Source: Xenopus tropicalis (taxonomy: Eukaryota > Chordata > Amphibia > Anura > Pipidae). Taken from it: 64,000 bases of DNA. This document shows, piece by piece, positions 1 through 12,300 of this stretch. The notes beneath the pieces were generated by a model, which did no database searches, was not told the origin of the DNA, and saw only the letters and a list, made by a program, of their open reading frames with translations. The number at the start of each line of letters is the position of its first letter. Positions within the stretch are counted from its first letter, which is position 1. The position numbers and the translations under genes are program-made. The DNA is taken from the NCBI RefSeq assembly GCF_000004195.4, contig NC_030683.2:46761358-46825357 (forward strand), written 5' to 3'.

Positions 1-320
1 ATTTGAAGCAGCGTAGGTGGTTTTTCACGGTGAGGGCAGTGAGGTTATGGAATGCCCTTCCTAGTGATGTGGTAATGGCAGATTCTGTTAATGCCTTTAA
101 GAGGGGCCTGGATGAGTTCTTGATCAATCAGAATATCCAAGGCTATTGTGATACTAATATCTACAGTTAGTACTAGTGGTTGTATTTATAGTTTATGTAT
201 GTGAGTATAGATTGGTAGGTGTGGGTTAGGTGTGCTGGGTTTACTTGGATGGGTTGAACTTGATGGACACAGGTCTTTTTTCAACCCTATGTAACTATGT
301 AACTATGTAACTATGATTTG
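1..320 (+). mobile_element. 3' end of a non-LTR retrotransposon (LINE) copy
   Basis: Positions 3-170 read without a stop in one frame and end at TAG. The frame contains RAVRLWNALPSDVV and AFKRGLDEFL, the type of C-terminal sequence seen after the reverse transcriptase domain of vertebrate LINEs. After the stop comes a non-coding 3' region that ends in a (TAACTATG)n-like tail at 290-315. A second, 5'-truncated copy of the same 3' region lies at 43938-44072. The upstream part of the element is cut off by the window edge. The family is not assigned. Confidence 0.7.
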
Positions 321-3112
321 CTTCATAAAAGTATTGTTGGATTTAGTGCATGTAACTAATGTTACATGCAGCCATCTGGCAAGCAAAATATACCAATATA
401 AAAGCTCTGGTCTCATTCATTTCATTAATAGGGAACTGATTCCGTATATTCCTATTCTACACTATCAATAGAGAAGCAAAGACACCAAATGAAACTGAAG
501 CCCTTCAAAATCTTAAACAAATGCATAAAAATGCCCTAAGGGAGAGACAGATAATAAGTAGAAGAACTGTTTTTAACTTAGAAAATGGTTATGAGGAAGA
601 GCAGAAAGATGCACCATAAAATAATCCTGCAGGGGACACATCAGTCAAAACCATGCTCGTCATCTTATCAAATATGCAAATGAAGATGAACCAAGGCAAG
701 ATTATTTCATTTAAAAAGAGCACAGAAATGACTGGAAAAGAGGAGAGCCTGCAGCTTGGCCATTTTTACTGCTGGTAATGGCAGTTACATTCACAGGCTA
801 AAAGCAGCAATCCAGCCTCGTTTCCAAAAGAATTCTCTCTCTGAAGAGCAGATCTTGGAATTAATATGCTTAGTGATTATTAAGATATTGCAATTATTGG
901 ATATGAATTGAAAAAGAAGCAAGAGAAGATTGTGATATTTTGCTTCCAGATTTGTTTTTATTGGGCGGATGCCAGATACCTAGTAATATGAAAACTTCCT
1001 TTTTTTGTAGTTATTCCAATAAGACTGTTTATATATTTTAGTGTGCCATCTTGGCAAAATGCTCCTATAAACAAAGGCAACAGGGGGATTCTGTTTTATC
1101 AGAATTGCAGAACAAAAATACCTCAACAAAACTCAAGTAACCTTTTTTTTTTACTTCTTGACCACTAACATATTTTTTTAAAAAGACTCAAATGGAGTAG
1201 TCGGGGGGAAAAAAATCAAACGACACAAATGTAAATTGTACGGTGTTTTCAATGAGGATGTAAAACATGAATGTTTAAAAAAATAAATAAAACTTCTTAA
1301 AATTTTCACATACACTTTCTACTGACTTCCACTGACTAATTAAACTTGACAGCTTTTAGATTCCAATGTCTTTCTTCTATAAAGGATCACTTTATTTTTT
1401 GCCCCCTAGTGTTGGCTTATCACAGAGAATAGCAATAAAAGCAATAAGGTTCTTTGATTTCTTGATAGTCACAGTTCAATAGTCAATGCAACTATTCCTG
1501 TCATTTGGACTTGATAGAACCCAATTCTGTGTCACAAGAAGCAAGCTTAAACATTCCCACTAACATTCAAATAAAATGTGAATTGTTTACCAAAACTTTA
1601 ACCCATCTGACATATCTGTGACAGGAGGAATTTGCAAACACTCCTTTTATACCTGTACAACTAATCTGCTATGAATTATGAGCAGGTAACCAACAAAATA
1701 AAGGGAAACCTTAGAAAACAAGGGACAGCATTTATACAGAAAGCTTTAATTAAGTGGGTAACATCTAATCCTACTAAGATAGGAAATTCTGGGCTACCTC
1801 AAATGTCCAAAATATGGCTGCAACTCACTTGTAATAGCTGAAATAAATTTAATAGCAGCTAAAGTAGAAGATGCCTGCTTATCTTGCTCTCATTTTATGA
1901 GAAACCCTTGCTACGGTGATTCAGAAATGAAGGGTGAAACCTGCTCATGGTTTATTCCATGGAAACTATTTATATATATAATCAACCTGAAATTTACACT
2001 TTAATTCAGTTTAGGTGTTTTTTCTAAACATTCCTCTGCATTGCCACTGAAAATAAATCAGTATTGAAAATGCATGTCTTTTAGAATCCTGGGTACAAGG
2101 AATAGCTAAGCATTTCTAAATTTTTTTTTTGTTTCTCAAAAATACAAATGCAAGGCACTACTAACATCCCGCTCAATGCCATGACTGTGCTGGCGCTTAA
2201 AGTAATACTGACACCAAAAAACAACGTTTTAAAATATGAATCTACATAAAAAGTTACCTAAAGGTCATGTTGACCATTCTTTGCCAATAGGTCGGCTTCT
2301 GTAAGTAACTGTTACTTGAAGTTCCTAAACCTGACTGTTTTGCCAACGTGACTGTCCCTTCTCAGCCTGTCAGTTATAGCGTCCAATGCTAACAGACTCC
2401 TGCTGCACAAATATGGTAGCCCCCTGATAGAGGAACATGGGGGATCAGATAATATCAAAGCATCGGACAAATACTTTTATGGCAAAATTATAAATAGCAT
2501 GCAAATACATTGTTATCATAGATGTAAAAAAGGTTTCATTTCTGATGTCAGTACCTCTTTAATATATGATTAATGCAGCCATAGTAACATCGTTAAAGTC
2601 TGCACTAGTCCACTCATTATTTTTGTATTTCATGTGTGATGTTTAGAAACATGGAGACTCAGATTACGGCTGAAAATAACAAAGACTGTGAGACACTTCC
2701 GAAACTATCATTGGGTTGCAAGTTGCAACTCAGATTTGTTTATATGTATAGATCTGAATCTATTATACATACAGTTAAGGGCAGCTACTGGATGACTGTC
2801 AATAGCTGCAATGCCCAGATCGTCTTTAATGATGTGACATTTCCTTCTACAACAGAAAATAGTATTGAAATTCTAATCTGGATTTTGGGTCACAAAGCCC
2901 TTAACTTAAGTTTCGGTCTCCTGAGAAGTAGGCCAAGAAAAACTTTCTAATATGGAAATCTATTATCTATAACAATTGCCACCAAAACAAATTAAATAAA
3001 AAAGGATTTATAATTTAAATAAAATAAACAGTGGACATGGCAAAATAAACTGACATACCAAAATCCAACCATGCTTATTAATCTTAGCCACCACATACTA
3101 ATACGATCTTAC
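321..3112. other. Intron 4 of slc29a3, AT-rich, nothing else recognised
   Basis: This is the part of the intron downstream (minus strand) of exon 4. It is AT-rich with short homopolymer runs. I saw no frame resembling the next exon of the transporter and no clear repeat with ends. An open frame at 2636-2950 on the plus strand has no recognisable content and is taken as chance. Confidence 0.6.
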
Positions 3113-3339
3113 CAGATACTAAAGCCTGAGAATTTTTCATTGGGAACTGTCCAGTTATGCCAAAGATGCTGGCGGCTAGAATGTTTGCTGCTCCACTGAG
3201 AATGACCACACATGACAGAGTCAACACAAAGAATTCCTTAGTCCAAGCAGATGTATCAACTTTTACCAGCACTGTGGTCAATACAAAAACTAGCAGAATG
3301 ACCACTAAAGAAGAGAGGATTCGCACTTTGGAAGAAACC
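3113..3339 (-). CDS. slc29a3: slc29a3 exon 4 (TM3-TM4)
   Basis: This is a 227-nt exon. The acceptor is ...CTATTTCAG before GGTTTC and the donor is TCTG|GTAAGA. It encodes VSSKVRILSSLVVILL (TM3), then LVKVDTSAWTKEFF, TM4 (LTLSCVVILSGAANILAA) and a loop ending FPMKNSQALVSG. The VDTS.W and FPM.NSQAL.SG stretches are hallmarks of ENT3. It enters with one base completing an Arg codon from exon 3 and leaves in phase 1. Confidence 0.9.
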
Positions 3340-6300
3340 CTGAAATAGATTGGAAAAAACAATAAGCATGCAGAAAACCAGTTGTCAGTTGATCATTAAA
3401 TGTTAATACAATACAATGTCAGAGTAGGGACCCTTATACTTTGTAGATATACATGTGAGCAAATAATTTATTGAAGTACAGTCACCTTCGAAAATGTTAC
3501 AGACAGAAACAACTTTATCTTATACAGTCTAGCTATGCCTTTTAAACATAACTGAAACTGTGAAACTAAGAGATGCTTAGTTTACTCTGCAAGTTAACAT
3601 ACTTTGTCTATTGAACACTGGTACACTATGGGGCACATTTACTAATCCACGAACGTCCAAAAAGTGTCCGAATGCGTTTTTTTCGTAATGATCGGTATTT
3701 TGCAATTTTTTTGTAAATTGTCACGACTTTTTCGTAGCTGTTACGACTTTTTCGCAAATTGTCGCGACTTTTTCGTAGCGTTACGACTTGCGCGAATTGT
3801 CGCGACTTTTTCGTAGCCATCGCGCCGAGTACGAAAGTTTCGGATTCATTCAAGCTTCGGTATCGTGACTTTCCTTGGGCCAGGTTGGAGCTGCAGACTG
3901 CCATTGAGTCCTATGGGAGGCTTCCAAAATCATGCTAAGTCTGAAAGTTTTGCCCGCAGTTTACGAGCGCTCAATACGAAAAAGTCGCTACAATTCGTGC
4001 AAGTCGTAACGGCTACGAAAAAGTCGCGACAATTTACAAAAAAGTCGTAACGGCGACGAAAAAATTGCAAAAAATACGAAAAAGTCGCAAAATGTTAATT
4101 TCTAATCCGAATTTTTCCCATTCCGATTCGAATTCGTGGATTAGTAAATCAGCCCCTATGTCTATGGACAGAGAAGCAGCATAACATTAGGATCAACAGA
4201 TGGAAAAATTAGAATAAGTAAAGCTTGACATACACCTTGAAATCTGCTCATAAGCAGATCTAACTTATTTGTATTGGCCCATGTATGACCAGCCTAAAGC
4301 TGGCCATACCTGCACCGATATTATTGTACTAAACAAGGTTTCGTACGATATTCGGTGTGTGTATGGTGGATCGACGAGACAACCAATATCACAAAAGCGT
4401 TGGATATGACTCGTCTTTTCGATTGGGTAGACCAAAAGATTTTGATCAGGCACAGTCGAAGGAGCCCAAGCAAAACCTGCGTTTAGGGCTGAATTGTTGA
4501 ATAGAGGTAGAATTCCTATTGTTTCTACCTCAGCCCTGAACATTAGTAGAGGGCTGTAAAAGATTGTAATTACATGTATGGCTGCCCTTAAAGGTCCCCA
4601 TACACCATAAGATCCCACCTACGGGTGGGCGGTATCGGGAGAATCCAGGGTAATTCAATCATTTGGCCCTGGGGCCAAACGATCGAATTATAACGGCAGG
4701 TATAGGAAAAGTCGGTCGGGGGACCGCATCAACGAGCCGATGCGGTCCCCGATCCGACTAGATTTTCTAACCTGCCCGAACGAGATCTGGCTGATTTGAG
4801 GCCAGATATCAGTCGGATAGGCTCATCGGGAGTGCCGATATCGGCAGCTACTATCAGCCTGTGTATGGGGACCTTAAGGCTCTCTGACAGTAATCTGTGT
4901 TCACATTTACACAATATTTACAGCAAATGAAAGTGTATGCCCCTTTAGTTGTCAGGTATATATGTATCAGAACAATTCCTGTTCCCTTTTTCAACATAAT
5001 GGTGAAAGTGACAGTAAAGGGGCTAAAGGAACAGTAACGCCAAAAATGAAAGTGTATTAAAGTATTTAAAATATAATGTACTGTTACCCTGCACAGGTAA
5101 AGTTGTGTATTTGCTAAAGTAACAGTACTATAGCTCATATAAATATGCTGCTGTGTAGGCATGGGGGCAGCCATTCAACCTATAAAAAAGGAGAAAAGGC
5201 ACAGGTTACATAGCAGATAACAGATAAGCTCTGTAGAATATAATGGGGCTTTATCTGTTATCTGCTATGTGCCTGTGCCTTTTCTCCTTTGAATGGCTGC
5301 CCCCATGGCTACACAGCAGCTTTGTTTATGTAAACTATAGTAGTCTTTCTGAGGCAAACACACCAGCTGTACCAGCACAGGGCAACAGTACATAATATCA
5401 TAATTATTTTTATACACTTCCATTTTTTGGTGTTACTGTTCCTTTAAATTATTTTTTATTTAGGGTGGGTGTGTGTGTAGAGATACTGTTAATTCTACTG
5501 GCAATTATATGAGCAATAAATAAACATTTGTGTCATCTCAGATATATTTTCAGGGTTCAGAATACATTTAGCCTATAGAATTAACTGCTGCTTCACAGTG
5601 ATTAAACTATTACCATCTGTTCTTTCCCCCTCCTCACCTGTGGGGTGAATATCTATTTTCAGTGCAAACAGGTTATGCACAGGAGCAAGATGCTAATAAC
5701 CAGTACATGAGGAACACACACATATATCCGCTGGGAGCAGTCCTATTTCTGCCATCAGTGGGAGATAATTAGCTGTCTGCATGGGGAGGAAACTTACACT
5801 TCCAGAATACACACTAGACACTGCCAGGGTTGATAAGTAGAGTTGACTAAAAACTTAATACTGTAACAGAAATGTATAAATACCAAAGAATGAAAAGCTT
5901 GTTGCAATGTCTAATTTTGTGCTAAACATCTTATTGTGTTGGTGGTATATTACTGTTAAACCAAGAAAGGATATAGGGAATCTAGATGTGTTACAGGGTA
6001 CTATAAAGTGAATGAGCTTATGTCAAAAATGGTGGTATATTTTCCTTTTAAGACTGAAGAATAGCTACTGACACCTGATATCAGACTCCTATTCATCTAA
6101 ATGAGAAACTGGATGTTTATGGAAGACACTTTTGTTAGCAGGCAGGGCTAGTTTAGCAATGCATAAGTCAGCTCAAGAGACTCCCACCTTTCAGCAGAAG
6201 TGTTAACAAAAGGCTAAGCATTTTCCACTCAAATTAAGAGTTGTTTCTACTGGCGCAGTTCTCCCTGAGATGATTGCAGCCATCTGAAAAGCTCAGAAAA

Positions 6301-9300
6301 GGCTGAGTGGAGTGTTGAAGGGTACTGCTTACCCCCGACAAAAGCCATAAAGTAGCCTTCTACTATATGCTTATATAACTACAGAAAAGACACAGTATGC
6401 TTAATTATCATTGTAATGTGATTATAAACAATTAGATTCATGGTAGAAAGCTACTATCCTGCACGTAAATGTTACATTCTGTCAGCAATGACAAACCTTA
6501 CCTGTTGACAAGAAAGAAATTTAGTATGAGGCATGGCACCGATGGAACAGCTGAAGCAATGGAAAAATAGCTTTCAAAGTAGTCCTGTAAATAATAACAA
6601 AAATATTTACAAATATAGTACATTTGCAAATGGCACACAAAATATGCCTACTCTCTACATGGGAGGCTGTGGGAAAAGGAGAAAGGTTTTCCCAAAACAT
6701 ACTGTTTTCCTGTATACAACTCTTCAATCAATGCACTTTCTTTTTGATACTTCAAATAGAATAGATAACTATAAAACCACTAAAATTTGTGTCTGTCTTC
6801 ATCCTAATAAGGGACGCTTGGTTTAATAATTACTGCTAATGCCTGACGCAGTAAAGCCCTATGTGTATTTGAATTTGGCCAGTGTGTAATGATGTGCAGC
6901 TTCAAGTGGTGGGTGGAATTTATTTAGCTAAAGTAGTTTGTTTTTCTTTATTCACATTACACACAATTTAATTTTTTTTGAGCTAGCAGTCACATTCAGA
7001 GACATAAAAACAGATTTGCTTCCAGCTTCTTGACAAAGCAAAGCTGTAACTTGTTCAAACATTAGCAGTGAAATCACATGGCAAGCCACAATGTATGTAC
7101 TTACTGCATTTATACTGCATTTAAATAGAAAAAAACTGGTGCATGATTGGTTCCCTATTATGTATGTAGTTAATGGTAGAATCCACTTGCTAGTTTCCAT
7201 TTGGTTGTGTAAACCTGCACAATATAAAGAAACATGCTTCTTTTGTACCTCAGTAAGTATCTGGATAATGGATTACCAGATAAGGGATCCCATACCTGCC
7301 AAATACAGTCACTGCATCCACAGTGGTGAGTCAGTAAGTAACCCAACGGGCTGCACTGCTGGTATCAGTTTTCCTCAGGCCTGAAAATATCTGCAATGAG
7401 AGCCCATCCCATGGGTGCAGTGACGATATATAGCAATTAGTTCTTAATATGATGGAGACTGTGTTAGACATGTTAACCTCCCACAAATATAATTGCACTT
7501 GGGGCTTCTTATGTAAAAAGCATGCAAATTGTGTGCATTATTCCGCTGCCGAGTTTGTGAACACATAGAGACAGTCACACTACTGGTATTTCTAGTCTGG
7601 CTGCACTTATTTGGTTTTGCAAATGTACTTCAGCCTAACTTACTGCACTTTAAGCCGGAGAGTTTGTTTCATGAGCTGAAGAATCTGGGTACTCATAATA
7701 TCTAGGATTTGGCTGCTACTGACAGGTTAAGAGTTAAGATGGCCATACACCCTCAGATCCGCTCGCTTGGTGATGTTGCCAAGGCTGTAATCCAGTCTAA
7801 TTCGATCGTTTTGACCTGGGGCCAAACGATCGAATTACAACGACAGGTATAGGCAAAGTTGGTTCGGGGACTGCATCAACAAGCAACGCGGTCCCCGATC
7901 CGACTAAATTTTTTTACCTGCCTGATTTCAGGCTAGGCTAGGGACCGATATCGGCAGCTAGAATCGACCCGTGTATGGCCACCTTTAGAGTTCTGCTTCA
8001 GTTATTAATTTATCACAACATACATTTACACAATGAAGCCCGTGCACAGACATATTGCACAGGTTCTATAATATTAAGATGTCCATGTACAGGTATTGGA
8101 CCCGTTATCCAGAATCCTCGGGACCTGGGGTTTTACGTATAAGGGATCTTTCGGTAATTTAGAATTCTATACCTTAAGTTTAATAAAAAATCATTTAAAC
8201 ATAATTAAACCCAATAGGATTGTTTTGCCTCCAGTAAGAATTAATTATATCTTAGTTGGGATCAAGTGCAAGGTAATGTTTAATTACTGCTTTAATTACC
8301 CTGTAAATTCTGCACGCTGCCTTGGGGTTATCTTTAACCAGTCACTCTCCTTCTCTAACCATATTAATAACATTGCCAAGATACGCCCCTTTCTTTCACA
8401 AGTAACAGCTAAAAAACTAATGCTTATCCTTTCCTGCTTAGATTACTGCAATCTCCTACTAACCGGCCTCCCAGACTCCCACCTCTCTCCCCTGCAATCA
8501 ATTTTAAACTCTGCTGCCAGGATCCTCCTGCTCTCTCCGCAGAGGGAACCTGTTAAGCCTTACTTAAGCTCTCTTGCATGGCTGCCTGTTAAGCAAAGGA
8601 TAGCTTACAAAATCCTTCTGATAACATTCAAAGCCCTTCACTCGCTCCTCACTATATTTATTCACTGGTCTCCCTGCACGTTCCTGGTCGTCTCCTCCAC
8701 CCCTCTCAGAGCCTCCGTCTTTTTACACCATCCACACCTACTGCGCTCTCTCGTCTTAAACCTTTCTATCTCGCTGCTCCTTACCTCTGGAACTCTATCC
8801 CTGAATCCCTCCATAGGGAACACTTTCTTTAAGAAAAAGCTCAGATGTTACCTTCTGGAGCACTAAAACATTATTTTGCCCAGTCCTGCGCTTAAAGGAA
8901 CAGTAACACCAAAAAATGAAAGAGCTTTAAAGTAATAAAAATTTAATGCACTGTTGCCCTGCACTGGTAAAACTGGTGTTTTTGCTAGAGTAACACTACT
9001 ATAATTTATATAATAAGCTGCTGTGTAGCCACGGGGGCAGCCATTCAAGCTGGAAAAAAGGAGAAAAGGCACAGGTTACATAGCAGATAACAGACAAGTT
9101 CTGTAGAATACAATAGTGTTTTATCTGTTATCTGCTATGTGCCTTTTCTCCTTTGAATGGCTGCCTCCATGGCTACATAGCAGCTTATTTATATAAATTA
9201 TAGTAGACTTTCTGAAGTAAACACACAACTTTTACCAGTGCAGGGCAGCAGCACATTATATTTTAGTTACTTTTATACACTTTCATTTTTTGGTGTTACT

Positions 9301-12300
9301 GTTCCTTTAAGGGCAAATGCCCATACCTGGTGCACTCTTACCTTCCAGTTTGTGCCTGTATGTTACCCAACCACTTAGATTGTAAGCTCTATGGGGCAGA
9401 GACCTCCTTCCTACTGTGTCTCATACCACATGGCACTTATATATATATTTACTGTATTTATTTATTATATCATTTGTCCTCCCTGTGTGTAATTTTGTAT
9501 TATGTAAGATTGTACAGCGCTACGTACCCTTGTGGCGCTTTATAAATAAGGTTATACATACATACATACATACTACAGGAAAAATGGGAATCATTTTTAA
9601 AAATTAGAATTATTTACTTATAATGGAGTCTATGGGAGATGGCCTTCCCGTAATTCGGAACTTTCTGGATAATGGTTTATGGATGACGGATCCCATACCT
9701 GTAGTCATTTTTCAGGTGTTTTTCATTACAATGAACAGATTTGAACAATGAATTGACTATGTGGCAAGTTCTGTGTAAACGTGAGATTCCTCTGCATTTA
9801 TACTGACTGTGTAATAGGGCATTAAAATAAAGCTGGCACTGCATTTCAACTACTATACTGTATGTTCCGGGGAATTATATATGAAGTTTGTATAATATTG
9901 AGTAGTTACCATAAAACATACCTTAGAAATATTGCTTGTTGTATTTTATCTGTGGGTAAATATATAGATAAAAAAAGATGTTTACATGCCGCAATTCGAG
10001 CGGCACACCTACATATCTGTCCCTGAATTTTACTTCGGGTAAGCCTTTTGCTATCAGGACTAAGAGATACTTAGCAGACAGCTGATCCTGTCCCCTTCTA
10101 TTTCTCACAAACCCAGTTGCCCGGTATGTGAGCGATTTTCAAAGTAAGTGATAATAACTTCATTTAAAGAGCACTGCACTCGCCACTGGATGGTTGGGGT
10201 GCAGAAAAGGTGGGAAAGGTGGCACTGCCAGTGGCATAGAGCTATATGTTCCATAAAAATGAAATGGAATTATATATGAAGTTTCTATAATATTGAGTAG
10301 TTACAATAAAACATACCTTAGAAATATTGCTTGTTGTATTTTATCTGAGGGTAAACATATAGATAAAAAAGATGTTTACATACTTAGAAGACAGCTAATC
10401 CTGTCCCCTTCTATTTCTCACAAACTCAGTTGCTCGGTATGTGAGCGATTTTCAAACTAAGTGATAATAACTTCATTTAAAGAGCACTGCACTCGCCACT
10501 GGATGGTTGGGGTGCAGAAAAGTTGGGAAAGGTGGCACTGCCAGTGGCATAGAGCTATGTGTTCCATAAAAATGAAAAAAAAACCTTGCTTGTAGTTAAT
10601 GTTACTAATAAAGCAGAAAGATAAATATATACTGTACGTAGGTCTGTTTTTTTTAGAAAAGGTGGCTCTCTAGCTGTAGAATTCTGATTTGGTTCCACTG
10701 AATTGCTAGATTTAGTATAATTAAAATTATGCAAAAACATAAAAAATGGGATTTAGCTTAATCCTAAACTGAATCCTGGAATCTCTAATTAATTAGAATT
10801 ACATGTCATACCTGCTTATGTTTTTGTGATGAAAGCGTTCTAATTAGATGGGTATGTGTGTTACTAGGTCAGCTCTGTGGGAATTACACTCCAACATGGT
10901 TTATTTTTCACGGAAATATCTTATTGGTAAGGGCTATTGTGCCTAGTCAAAGAATGTCCCATATCACATAAAGGAAAAAGAATATGTTTGTTTTATTAAC
11001 AGACATATTGTCAGTACTTGTGGACTCTGATATAACATATGTTTGCTACAAAACCCTGTTAGCAATAAATCTCCATATTTTATAGAGACTCTGGAAATTG
11101 GAGAGTTTTCATACTTTCTGCAATAAAAAATTGAGTGTCTCTTATCTGAGCAGTGTGTGTGAAAGCAGCCCGTGCCTTCTCATGCCAGACCTGTGTAAGA
11201 GATATTTTGTTGATAAGTACAAATATCTCTAGAAAACCTTATATTTCTTTACGTACATGGTATTATTTGATAAAATACCTTTTGGATTTTTTTATCTGAT
11301 TATAACTCAACATCATACTGTATAAGCACAAACCCTTTATCTCAGCATTCTTGTTTACAGTTCAGGGATGCCAAATACTGTTTTGTTTGGATATATCTTT
11401 CGCTACAGGTTATCTGGAACATTCAGTACCCCTTGCCATGCCAGCTCTAAGGGCTCTGGCACACGGGGAGATTAGTCGCCCGCGGCAAAACTCCCTGTTC
11501 GCGGGCGACTAATCTCCCCGAGTTGCCTACCCCTGCCATCCCACCGGCGAACATGTAAGTCGCCGGCGGGATGGCAGACGCGGCGGCGCGATTTCGCGCA
11601 AATCGCCGAAAAAGAGATTTCCTGAAATCGCCCCGCCGTGTCTGCCATCCCGCCGGCGACTTACATGTTCGCCGGTGGGATGGCAGATGGATTCTGTCAT
11701 TTTTAAGTCCCACTGCTTTCCAGAAAATCCAAGTCCCAAAATCCATCCCTTTACAATGGAATAAGGTGAAGGGTTGAATTACACTGTTAGCCTAATCAAG
11801 TGAGCTGTCATGGTTTCCTTTAAACCTGTTGGGAAAAAAATACATTTATGTCTATTTTTGGCTGTTCAGATAATGTTTTTTTTCACCTTACTTACATAAC
11901 AGAAAGAAAAAGGGGAGTATATTTTTGGGCAAATGTGTGAAAAAGTGGGAAACGTTGTTGCATATGTGCAAATGTGATAACATAAGCACTAATATGAGCC
12001 AATTACTTAGTTTTGTGACCTGAGATTTTTCAAACCAATTTATTTTTTAATAATCCATTTTCCTTTCAAATGTTTCAAAACATTATACTCACGCTTATGT
12101 CGGAGGCATCGTGTCGCTCTATTAGTGGTGCGTCTGTGCAATTTCTGAATTTGTATATCCAGTAGTGTTTTGCAGTGCAAAAAAAGTTCCAAGGCAAGGA
12201 AGTCCCAATGCCAAGAAGGAAAAATATAATGTATGTGCAGCAGTAATGGTCCACTGGCTTATGGATACGATATGGTTTTACGCGATGTTCTCCCAATAGA

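Larger units (their letters stand above)
8090..9701. mobile_element. TA-flanked MITE (CAGGTAT...ATACCTG) interrupted by a LINE fragment
   Basis: The left end is CAGGTATTGGACCCGTTATC after TA. The right end is GGATCCCATACCTG before TA. The family is seen uninterrupted at 28879-29206 (328 bp). Here its middle is split after GATCAAGTGCAAGGTA by a LINE 3' fragment, itself split by a T2 element, so at least three insertions are layered. TA duplication and CAGGTA ends suggest mobilisation by a Tc1/mariner-type transposase (inference). Confidence 0.75.

Noticed and set aside
3157..3348. Plus-strand frame opposite slc29a3 exon 4
   Set aside because: Antisense shadow of a well-supported exon; no independent evidence.
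11447..11777. GC-rich open frames on both strands
   Set aside because: They lie in the palindromic hairpin repeat and mirror each other.
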